64,000 bases of DNA from Varanus komodoensis (lineage: Eukaryota; Chordata; Lepidosauria; Squamata; Varanidae), in assembly GCF_004798865.1 (NCBI RefSeq), contig NW_025336481.1:28796863-28860862 (forward strand), read 5' to 3'. A program made the position numbers and the translations under genes. Under the pieces are notes generated by a model. The model had not been told where the DNA came from. It saw only the letters and a program-made list of their open reading frames with translations, and did not search any database. This document shows, piece by piece, positions 40,901 to 53,200 of this stretch. The stretch's first letter is position 1; the number at the start of each line of letters is the position of its first letter.

Positions 40901-43900
40901 TACAGAGCAGCTCATTGTGTGCATAGTTTGCCTTGCATGTTGCCATCTCGAGATCAGCTCTGAACATTCCAGGAGGAGGAAACTGCCCTTTCGTCTAGTT
41001 GGGACATGAGGAAGGGTGACGCAGAGGCAGATTTGGGGGGCACTGGATCTCTTACATTATATTAGACTGCACAGATGGACAAGCGAGAATGTTTATTTAG
41101 CAGTAAGAAACAGCTGTATTCTACTATGAGATCAGTGAGATAATTTAGTTTGAAAAGAGAGAAGTTTAGCAAACATTGAACTTACTCAGTAAACTTTAAA
41201 AGTTCAGGAATATAAAACATTTCCACAAAGCTAGGCAAAATTTGGAACTCTAAATTTCAACATTGCAATGTATGGCTGTGAAAGTTGGACCATAAAGAAG
41301 GCTGAGCACCGAAGAACTGAGGCCTTTGAATTGTGGTGCTGGAGAAGGAGACTCCAGCGACTCCCTTGGACCACAAGGCAATCAAACCAGTCAATCCTAG
41401 AGGAGATCAACCCTGACGGCTCTTTAGAAGGCCAGATACTGAAAATGAAACTCAAATACTTTGGCCACCTAATGAGAAGGAAGGACTCCCTGGAGAAGAG
41501 CCCAATGCTGGGAACAATTTACGGCAAAAAAAGAAGGGGACGGCAGAGAATGAGTGGCTAGATGGAGTCATGGAAGGAATCAGCATGAGCTTGGGTGGAC
41601 TCTGGGGGATGGTGGAGGACAGGAAGGCCTGGAGGAATGTTTTCCATGGGGCCACGATGGGTCGGACACGACTTCGTGACTTAACAACAACAACAAAATT
41701 CAACAGGGAGTACACAAGGACAGAAAGCTGCAATTCAGCACTGCCACAGCCATTTTAGCAGACATTTGGGCATTTTGCTGCTGCCACCACACCACTGACA
41801 TTTGATGGTAATGTCCCCAACAATGCATGCAGACCCCCAACAGTGATTGGGGGGGGGGAGTCCTCCAAGTTGCCTAGATTTTCTGTAGGCAATTCTGCAC
41901 TAAAGAGAAGAATAGAGGAACCTGCCCTGTAGGTGCTGGACCCTTTGTCCATCCAGTGGCTTCACGGGGTTTCAGGCCGGGTTTTTTCCCAGCCCTGCCT
42001 GTCAGCCCCATCTACTTCACAGGGCGGTAGTTGTGAGAATAAAATGGAACATGTAAGCCACTTGGGGTTCCTTGCAAGAGAAAAAAACGGTAGGCTATAA
42101 ATACAATTACTGATAACATCTGGAGGCATTGGGGACTGAATCTGGGACTGCTTATATGCAAAGCATGTGCTTTACTATAGATCTCTGATCCCTCCCTATA
42201 GAGGAACAAATAAAAGAGTAATAGGGAATACATGTTTATCTATATGGAGTAAGAGAAAAAGTATGGCTTCTGGGCAAGACTTTTATGGTGCCACACTGTG
42301 CCTCATTCACAGAATTTTATGGACAAGCTCCAGGCATTGTTCTCCAGTCACAACCCTCCCCTGTTTTCCCACTGCTTTTATCATCTTTCCTCTGACTGTA
42401 GCAAAGACATGAAGCAGAAAAATATAGCTGCACAATGTCTTTTGATTGGTATCTTTAGTAGTGCTCCATCTGGAAGCATTTGCAGAAGTAATTTCTTATA
42501 TGTTTAATTCACTTACTGGGTATTTTTGGAAATATAATTCCTTGTACAGCTCCTCATTTTTCCAAAGATCCAGAAACGCTCCTGGAGGCAAAGGCAACCT
42601 GGTGTTTTTCCCCAAAAAAGATAAAATGGTGAGAGCAAAAGGTTAACAGAAATAAAATGCAAAGAAAACGTGTAAGAATATGATAAGCATACAAGAAAGG
42701 AATTTTATTTTGGTACAAATTTAGAAACCAACACATACAAGTATATTTTTAGTAAACATGAGGCTTCATTAGCCAGCTGTGTTAGTGTAAAAGGGCAGTT
42801 TTCAAGAGACTGGATTCAAGACTGGATGCCTTCTGTGAACAGAAATGTTCCTCTCACAGAAAAGGCCTCTGGGCAATTTTCAGGGAGTCCCCACCCCACC
42901 CCACAACCCACTCCATCCAGATCGTCTACCTAATTTTCAGGGAGCTGCCACAGTGAGAAAGGTCTGCTGTCACACCCCAGCTTCACATGGCTAAATCTGG
43001 ACCAAGGTTAACCTGTAATTCTTGAGATGATCTACGCTAGAACTGTAACCAGTACTTCAGAATATTTGCTGCTCAGTTCAGGAAATGGCCACAATATGCT
43101 CAGCAGATACTGGCATTTATTTTATTCCTTCTTACAGCAACAAAAACAGAGCCAGGGAGGAAACCTGATTTTAAACTCCACTGGTTAAATCAATGGATGC
43201 ACAAATTATAGGCATTCTTCAAAGTGAAGACACTCTTATGTCAAATCAAAGGAACAATCAGTCTGCTAATCCTGAAGATTTCCTTTTAGCATGGAAGGCT
43301 TTCTTTTGCACAAAAATTAATGCATGCTGAGATAACATCCTACAACTCCAAGAATTCCCAAGGCAGCATAGTAATCCTCAAAAGTTCAATCTTCAATCTT
43401 TTTTTCTCACTGAACCTTTACTTTTAAAGATGTAAAGTATTCAACGTATCAGAACTGACCCTAAATTGGAAGCAGAGTGTTATAAAATTGAAAGAACTAA
43501 GAATAAGTATATTTCAAGTTAATTTAAACTATGATTCTGGGTCACTTTGTGTGAAAAAATGTATGAGAAACGTGTGGCCAGATTTGACCTTAACACTAAG
43601 GCACAGTATGGTTTGTCAAAATCAGCACAGGTTATTCACCACCCTGGCTGGGTTCAAATAACACAACAAACAACCCTTGGCTTATAAACTACCACAGCTT
43701 CCCGTGTAGCAAGAACCCAGTCACTGGACTGGTTCTTACAGTAAACTATCATGGTAATTCAATCACTATGATAGGTTGTTAAGTGCCAAGTGTCAACAGT
43801 GAGTCCAATGTTCAACTGAGCCCACTGTGGGTGCTTTGCTTCTTCCTCCCCTTCCCTCTCATGTCTTCCGGCAGTGTCCCAGGGAGCACTGTGGGAAGAA

Positions 43901-45547
43901 GCGAGGCTCTTCCATTTGACAGCTGCCATTACAATCACCTTGCTGCAGCTGTCAGATCTCCCCACTATGAAAGCAAGGCTCATGCCCAGGAGTGCAACTG
44001 CGAGGACAGGAGAACTAGAGAGTAAGGGCACCTTCTTCACTCCATACTGCTGCCCTGTTTTCAGGTGAGCATCACCAGAAAACTGGCTGCTATTGCTTGC
44101 CTAAAAGGCTTACTCTCAAGCAGGAGGTAGCAAGGGGGTCCGATCTGCTTGGGGCTGCTGTCAAAAAAACATGGCAAACCTGCAAGATCACCAGTCCCCT
44201 CTTCCACTCTCAGGCAGGAGGCAGTGAGGGCAGATCTACTCAGAAGCACTGCTCTGAAAATGGGTCAGCTCTGCCAAGCCAATCATCAGTTCTACTCTCA
44301 AGCAGCAGGGGGCTGTGAGGAAGCGCAATCTGCTGCTCTTGTCAAACAGCTCGCTAGTTTTGGGCCTTGACTTGCCCCAGTTTGGACAACACAACAATGA
44401 ATCATGGTACAATCAACCCTCAGACAAACTACTGTGACTTAATGTGGTTGACAAGTATTATGAGCCACAGTGGTCAATCACCACAGCTGGATTCCCACAA
44501 CACAGTGAACACCCAACCATAACAAGCAGGAGCTGGTTGTTGTATCATGTGAACCCAGTCATTGGCCAGGTTCACACAACACAAGAAACCATGGTGAAAT
44601 CTTACCATATGTCTGTGTGTCATTCAGACCCGTTTCAGGAGTTCCTGTGCTTTGGATTAGCTTTTTGAAATGATAAGAGATGATCGACTGCCTGTTCTAA
44701 AATTTCCATGCTCCACAGCAGCCTTTCCAGCTGTCCAGACTTGGGATTGCCATTTTACCATTGTTGCTTTGGAAACACCCCGACCACAGAACTGGCCAAT
44801 TCTAGCATTCAGCCTTTACTCCCTAGCAACTAATACATCATTTCTTGCTTTAGTCTCATTGGAAAAGCAGTATGTCTGTCTCCTCATTTAGTTTTAGAAA
44901 CGGGGGGGGGGGGGGTGAAAATACATGGAAGGAAAAGGGGTGCATCATGGGGGAGACATCCTGTGTACCAGAAACTGTGTCAAAACCCATCCCCACTAAC
45001 TATGGTTTGTTAACCAGCTATAAACCCAACTAGAATCCTAGAATCCATGGTCCATTGTTGCTGAATGAAGTCCAGCTTGGTTAAACCATGGCTTGTTGTG
45101 ATTTCTGAACCAAAAGGCATGGGTTATCCCTGTCTAGTCTGCACTGCTGTCCATGCTTACAGAGGCAGACAGCAAGAGTAGTCTGAAAGTGAAACTACCT
45201 GGAAGGCTGGCAAAATGGTTGGGAGAGAGATAGGAAAAACAAGCTGTGGTTTATTTATAGATCTGCAAAGCAATTCATAGCTAAGGCAACAAACAATGTC
45301 TAATATAAATAAACCTTTAGTGTTTGTGCAAGTGCAGCCATTGAATTGCAAATGTAATTTTTTTAAAAAGAATGTAGCTAAAAGTTTTCATGATGCATTC
45401 ATTTATACTTCTTAATCCTTTCACTAGGAGTCACATGCATCTCTAAATTCAAAAGGCTGTTAATGTCTAAATACTTTCAGTAGCTATAATTTACAAAAGA
45501 TTTCTCTTTAATACAAAGACTCTATTGTGCTTTGTCCACATAACATT

Positions 45548-45586
<39 letters not shown>

Positions 45587-47152
45587 TTTGGGATTCTTAT
45601 ATGCCACCCCATTCACATAATCTAGATGCATACCTCAAATAAGCAACTATACAGGATGTCACTGAAAGTAGGTAAACAGATTGGCATGCACATAGGTGGA
45701 TTCAGAACCAATGAACCATAGGTTCATGCCCTTTTGTATGCATCTCTGCATTTCTATCATTATGCCCTATAACTAGATTTTCCAGGAATAAAACTGGTGT
45801 AGGGATGGCAAACTCAACCCTTGACTACCCGGTGAATTTGACCAAAGTTTGCCTGGAAATGCTGAGCTAGACAATTACCCTTGTGGCTCCACAGCAGTTT
45901 ACTATCTTTTGATGCTGGGATGCATCAGCCAAATATATGGCCACTTCAACTATATCCCCAGTACTCCTACGATACTCACAGGACCTACATTCTATGCAAA
46001 TGTACTAGCTTCAGAAATGCCCCCTAAGAGGCATTTGAAGTTATTCCTTGTGTCTTGCTTCCCCACAGCACTTCTCTGAAAAGCTAAAGCAACTGAATAT
46101 GCTAACATTAAATGAAGTATTCCCCAACTTGAGTTTTCCACCTTGAATGCATGCTTGTGACAGGAAAGCCATTTTGGTGAATATTTTGATACACTAACAC
46201 AATCCTGTTGGACTACAACTCTGGTCCTGCTCAGCCAGCATCAGGTTGGAGAAAGCTGCACTAGCAATACATCAAACCTGGCCTAATTGATAAGGTGATA
46301 GTTAAAGAACACTAAGATCCTGATAGCTATAAAACCCTTTCTTGATCTCATCTGCTTTTAGCTCTTAGCTCTGATGGCCTACCTCAAAGCCTGCTTGTGC
46401 ATTGACAGGTTCAATTTCATAAATGTTGCTACAGGTGCCCAAACAGTTTCATGCCCAAACTTTTCAAGTGTTGATTTGAAAAAGTCAAGCCACCTACAGT
46501 GGAGCAAGTGCCAGTTTTCACATTCTGAGAAAGACTCTCCCACACAGTATCTGAAAAGCTGCTAGCTGTGTTGACTCTCAATAACCTATTAGCCAGGTTC
46601 ACACCTAAAACTAAGCCAGCCTATGGCCCACTGTTGTGTCAGAACTTACAAACAAGCCATGGCTTGCTAACCAACTATGAACCACAATTAGCACCTGTGA
46701 TTTGTGGCCCTCATTCAAAGTCTGACTCATTTAAACCATGGCTTGTCTTGATGTCTGAGCCAAGAAGCATGGGTTTTTGCTGTTATCTACCCTGGCATAG
46801 CTGAAGATAGCAAGAGCATCCTGAGGCTGAAGTCACTGGCTAACCAGTTAAGGGGAAAAATGGAAAAAATCTGTTTGCTCATCCAAAAGACCATTTGTGG
46901 CTAAAGCATAAACCCTGGTTAACATAAACTGCATTTCATTGCTATGTGCAAACACAAATGGCAACAGCTTTGCAGATCAACATTAACACAGAATATTTTA
47001 ACCAAACTTTTATCCTTTACTGTTAGTTAAAACTGGCATAAAACAGCAGCCCAACAACAGACTCATTTCCGAAAGATGCTCTGAAACATGACTGATCTAG
47101 AGATGTGTGCAAGGGCAGGGAGATGTATGTGTATGTGTATATGTATATGTAT

Positions 47153-47243
<91 letters not shown>

Positions 47244-50200
47244 CCATGTTAAAGAGGGTGGCCAAATGTTCAGTGATGAAGCCTCAGCTTAGTAAACTTT
47301 GTGGTAGAGCGCATCAGACACAATCCGATCTATTGAGCCAGCAACAAAAAGTGTTCACCTTGAATTCATTAAGACACTCGAATAAATCCATGACTAGGAA
47401 GCTCAGTGACTACATAAACTGAGAATTTCCAGATAACTCATCAATATTCTTCAAGCTTTCATCCACAATAGCAAATATGTTGACCTTTGAATTTGTCCCC
47501 AAAAAACAGCAAAATCCCCTCTAAAAGCTCTTTGAGGCCAGAAAAAGGAGAAGGAAAGTTGATGTCAACAATGGTACAGCAAGTGTTTGAATGGAAAGAA
47601 GAAAGAGGTATCACAAACCTATAGAAAAAGTGGCAAGTGATTACCCACCAAAAATTACTGCAAGACTCTCTTTGGTTTGTCTTAAATGTGATTCACTCCC
47701 ATAATGCAGGGCTATTTGATACCAGCACTCTTTCCACATTCACCATATCCATGGCTAATACAATGGAAAAATTGCAAGTTCTTCCTCTAAGCAGAATTGC
47801 CACTACAACACAGTAGTCTAGACATAAAGGAAGATTATAATTCCTTAGCCCTTGGTTCTGCAGGTTCTTACTTCTTTTCCTACACAATATTCTTCCTATC
47901 AAGAGTCCTCAGCTCCTTCTGTCTGTAGACTGTTTTCTAATCTGCGTCTTCCCCTTCTCTTCTCACCAACCCATGTTCCTCAATTCACTGCATAACCTCT
48001 TTCCTTATCTGAAATATCTGAACAGTGAGAATATCTGTAAACATTCAACAACATCACAGCCAGTTGAAGCTACAGTTGTCTTCATACCAAAATGCCTTAG
48101 CTCATTGTAATACCCCTATTCCACAAGCTCTTGCTTGGAGTTCTAGTAAAACGTGACTGCAAAGCATAGTTCCAGCTTATTGATGACTTGAGCACTTTGG
48201 GCTACAACCATATCTTATAAAATGGCTACCAGAAGATAACAGGTACCACTGATGTGCTGAATCCTGGTTTCTAGCTTCTCTTGAGTAGGTTAAATGGTCA
48301 ATTCCAAGCAAAGTAGGAAAATCTGCCATTTCTGTACATAGCTGTATATAATGAAAACCTCAGGAAAGGGAAGCTACCTTGTATGCTCACACAATACTAA
48401 CAGGACAGGAATTTATAACTGATAACATAGCTGAACCTTTGATTTATTTAACTGTCTAAAAGGTCCTTGTGACAGAGAGGAAGGACAATTCTTGCTGACA
48501 CAGTCATTAAGGACTCCCTAGAGCTTTGTGGTTTTGGTTTTTGCTCTCCTTTTTGCAGCTTAACCATTAAGAAAACCCATTACATCCCAGAACAGGCACA
48601 TGCACTTCGGACATATGCATTTCAAAAATTAAAACAGGTAACACACAGCAGAGCAGCAACATTGACAGTATTAAAAGAATAGCATCTGATGATTTGAAAC
48701 AGAAGCTGCATTAGGTGAAACAAGATTAGATATGCATAAGTTAACAGTAATTGAACATACAAGTGTTTGTAAGGATAGTGCATATTTTAAGATATTTCAG
48801 AGGACCTGGAACATTGCAAGTTAGTAACAGTAATATAAAGATGTACAGATTTTTCAGTGATTTCACTTTTGGATCCAAGTATGCAGTAAAGATACACCAA
48901 AACAAGGAAATCTTCATTTGAACTCTATGGATTTTCTGACTGATTCCAATTCAATCATCAAGAGAGGGGCAAGCTGGGTGGAGAATGTTTAACTGGCTTG
49001 CACTTCTGAAATAGACTGTGATTCTTGCATTTTTCACCATTAATTATGTGCAAATATGCACCTAAAATGTGGATTTAGCATAATTTGCAGACAATTCCGT
49101 ACAAATTGCACTACAGCAACATGGTTTTCAGGTGCTTATTTGTGCAAATTTCATTAGAGGTTTAAAAATATGCAAATTGTGATCCATGTAAGAGATGGTG
49201 AACTCAGTCTTACTCGTGCACTTGCTTGAATTGCAACACAGCAAAGAATGCCAGCACAGGGCTAGCAAGCTAAAATTTAGGGAACTGAATCATGAAAATC
49301 TAGCAGATATTTACCTCCCAGTGGATTCCTCATGAAAAGAGTAAAGCAAATCCCTACTCTAAGATTTGCCAGACATTTAAGGCTTCTCAAAGTCAACAGT
49401 CCTGTGGCACTTTCGAGACTAACACAGCTTCTGTGCTTCAAAAACTAAAACAGCTAATACACAGCAGAGCAGCAACATTAAAGTTATTAAATGAATGGCA
49501 TCTGGTGATTTGGAAGACTACAATATAAAGACTTCTTCCAAATCAACAGAAAATTAATCGCCTGAAAAGGTGAAGCTGCACTTAAAAGTTCTTAGTACAA
49601 AACCAAGAAAACGGGTTAATTTCACATCTTGATATATTTCTAGCTGTACACCTATGGAGAGTAGGCATTTTATATTCTATGAAAACAGTACTGAACCTGT
49701 TCATGTCTCGGTCTGTCAAATGCACAGGGAAAAGTATAGATTTTTATTCCTTCTAATATTAAATCAGCATGTTGAACTAAATTACTGGCACTCTGGACAA
49801 ACAAGATTTCCAGAAATTATAGACACTGTTGCAACTTTATCTTTTCCCCTGTTCCCTGTATAAAATATAAAATCTCCCAAAATATACTTAATGGAATTAG
49901 GGCACATTCCTATAGCTCCTGACATTCATGACATCGGTTTTGCAGATCTTTCTGTGGGTGGAAGAGGTCGTACTGTCAGAGAGGGCAAAACTGCATCTCC
50001 TGTTTACAGGAACATAAACAAAAGCTTCAACTGTTGGTCAGTGCAGAAATGGAGTTAACGATATAATAAATAATAAAGAGAAGGCATTCCAGGAGCCTGT
50101 TAGGCATGGGTTAGGAGAGACTTTGGATCCAATAGTTCCACTCCTATCCCATTCCCCAGCATGTTCCCAGAACAGAGCGTGAAATGATATCTACCCTGAG

Positions 50201-53200
50201 ACTGGTATGCACAGTAAATTGGGACCAACTGAAATGCAATTCTAAAAGTGGGGCAGAGTAACCCCAACAAAAGGAGCAGGGAATGGACACCACATTCTTT
50301 TCACTCTGGTGGTGCACACTTGGCAGTGTTTTGGATTTGGTGGTTCCTCCATCACTAAGTCTCCTACCTCCACTGGCTTAGTTGGTCTGCCTCCCTTTCC
50401 AGGGTACAAGTTGTCATATGAGAAAGACCATACCAAAAGGATCCATGTTTTCTTAACAGCTTGCAATCTTTAAGGAACATCTGGAATACACTCATTCAAA
50501 ATAAGTTATATGCTGTGATTTGGGAACCACCTTCCTCTTCACAGTTAAGTATAGTACTGTTCTAAATGTAAAGATGTTATTTGTCAACAGTAAACATCCA
50601 ATGTGTGCACAAAAGTCACATACATGACCAGCTGCATGTTACAAGAGCTCTCTACTAACACTTAGATCCAAAATGACAGCACCTAGTCACACATGCCAAC
50701 TTTGTGATCTAGCGTTGTCCTGTCAACTTCTACAATAGCAATAATGCTTCAGAGCATTAGTTACATCTGTACTGTGCAGACATTAATAATGGGAATGCAG
50801 AAAATACAAAAGGGTAAAGGTAATACAGTAATACTCAGCTGAGCAAAAAGACAGTAACCTTAAGCATTACCTGTAAATCAGCCAAAACATGCAAATAGCA
50901 TGGACCATGGGAGCAGAAGCTTAATTTGATCCTAAGCAGAAGCAGTAGAAACTGAAAAGGGCAGGAAAGCAGAAAATTAGACAAGAAATCCGATCAGTGC
51001 TCTTGCTGCGCACAGGATGTTATGTGAGATGCTCCTCTTGAAATAGATGACTACTTCTCATTGATCCTATTAGGATGGCGAAGCAAATGCCCAGAACACC
51101 AAGATATTAATATGGAATAATCACAACATGAAAATATTGAGCTGATTGTTACATAGTGTATCATTAGTTATGAAAATAACTGAGGGAAAAGTGAAAATTA
51201 TTTGCGAGTTAGTAATATACTATTTTTTCCAGAAGGATAGGATGTACAGGAAACTAGATTGCCACATCCACCTACAAAAAGTCTGGCATATTGCGAAGGA
51301 CTCCTTACTAGTATTATGTCAGTCACTGAACTATTAATACACACCTTGTTGAAAGATGCAGTGGTGCCACATCTCAGGTTTGACCCCGGAAAGTACACGC
51401 TGTGTACTTTCTTTGACCCTGACAACTATCTGTTGAACGTGGATATCTGAACAAGAGGATCCTATGTGCACAGATCTCCCTCTTGAAGTCTAGACAAGTG
51501 GGGGTCTCTACATGCAGGCTTCCCTGCCGGGATACCTCACCCTGAACACCAGGGCATTGGGGTTAGTGAAGTGATGCAAAACTGGGCAAGCCCAGCAGCG
51601 CAATCAGACTGAGCCCTCTTCATGTTATTGATTCCTCAATCAGGCTTAAGAAGTGATCTATCATAAACCAACTTTCTGGGTTCCCAAGAACCCAAAAACA
51701 CAACTGAGAGCACAAGCTTTCATCCTCAATGCTATTCTAGATTATGTGCTACAGGAAGTCCACCAGCCACAATGACTAGGTAGCATGCATGATAGGAAGG
51801 AACAGGACAGCAAATGTACGCCTCTTACCTTAGCTGAAAGTGTCTTATTACCTTTACATAATCACTTGGGGAAGGATCTGAGGGTGTCCATGTGCTAGCA
51901 CTGCTGAAGTGACACTGGCAAAAACCAACAGCTGCACCACATCACAAATGACTGACATTGCACAAGCACTGGTTTCACTAGAACATCATCAGTGCTAACA
52001 CAGAGACATCACTGTGTCCTTTGCACAATAAGTAGGTGTTCACAATTAGAGATTACCTGCAAAAATTTCTCTCCCTCTACAACAGCTATCTCAAAGCCTT
52101 GGTCTTTCCTTTCAATTCCAGTTAAATTCCATGTGGAATTTTCCGTATGTAATGATTGGCTATCAAGTATTCTCCAGTGGAACAGTCATAAACACTGTAG
52201 CAGATCAATTTCTTATAAACTGCCCAGAGCCTAGGAATGGGATGGTATATAAATATTAAGATAAATAAATAAAAGTAAATAAATGAAGTAGCAGGAAGCC
52301 CTTGCAATATCCCCTAATAAACCAAACACCTCATTTCTTGTGATGGTAGGTTGGCAAATTAAAACATATCAAATTCAATCTTTAAACTGAGTAAAATAAA
52401 GGAAGGCTCATATGTCAGAATAAAGCTTATTTTAACTCATCTACTAGAACTGAATTTCCCAGTTTAGGGATAGTGAGGTCATGCATTCGGTGAACATAGG
52501 TAACTATACTCATCATCATTCAATCACACTTTTATCTCTGGGCCTACTTTCACTCCCTGCTTCACGCTTACCATATTTTGTTAGTTACAAATCTCTCAGT
52601 AAGTTATGGTTTGCTTACTTCACCACAATATTTCCTAAAGTCTTCGCTTTTACAGGTTGCTTGTTGTCATCCAGAATCATCACTGCAATGAAAGGGCATA
52701 ACAAGAGGTCACAAAAACAAGAGATTTTCCCCCCTTTCAATTCCAGCTACTCCTTTTCAAGGTAACTTCAAGCTTAATTGCCACGGCAAACTCAACTGAG
52801 GAAAGTAACTACAAACATTTGCAGTATCCCTGTTAGGTTTTCTTAGGACTACTGTTTGCAAACCAGACTGAAAAAAGTGAGTTTTAAGCTGAATATTTAG
52901 TCAGTGGCAAGGCAGACAAAACTGGAATATAAATTAATTTCTTTAAAAAATGTTTGGGAGGCAAAATAAAATAGGATCCTCTAAAGAGACATTTACAGAG
53001 TTGTACAAGATACAAAAAATAAGATGTGAGTGTATTTGTAACCATTGTCAGCTTTATTTCTTGCCATTCGCAAACAGCCTCCCCCTGCCCCGCCCCAAGA
53101 CACGGGGATAGCTCAAACTTAACAGTTTCCGCATAATGAACCATAGGAAAACAAACAGTGGGTGTGTGTACTCCTCATTTGCCCCTTCCCTCTTATGATG

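Larger units (their letters stand above)
40703..42516 (-). other. ACSS3: ACSS3 intron with BovB and composite SINE
   Basis: 1.8 kb. It holds a BovB LINE 3' part at 41265-41698 and a nested pair of SINEs at 41916-42198, with a G-run near 41850. Confidence 0.85.
42599..52618 (-). other. ACSS3: Long ACSS3 intron with DNA-element cluster
   Basis: 10 kb. It holds a cluster of non-autonomous DNA elements (43645-44560, 44564 onward, 44990-45290, 46595-46920), an L2-like end with (ATTT)n (45547-45640), a (GT)n-(GA)n tract (47121-47239) and a diverged 80-bp direct duplication (48627/49434). There are also a short LINE end at 52205-52287 and long unremarkable stretches (47250-48590, 49520-52200) in which I see nothing. 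Confidence 0.8.

Noticed and set aside
41268-41758. Frames resembling a reverse transcriptase as a possible host gene
   Set aside because: They are the 3' end of a 5'-truncated BovB LINE with a frameshift.
47023-47422. Arg/Glu- and Ser/Leu-repeat frames on both strands
   Set aside because: Products of the GT/GA microsatellite.
50242-50466. 74-codon minus frame with VEVGDLVMEE wording reminiscent of retroelement integrase tails
   Set aside because: The resemblance is a few residues only, with no neighbouring element parts; it also does not fit any ACSS3 exon.
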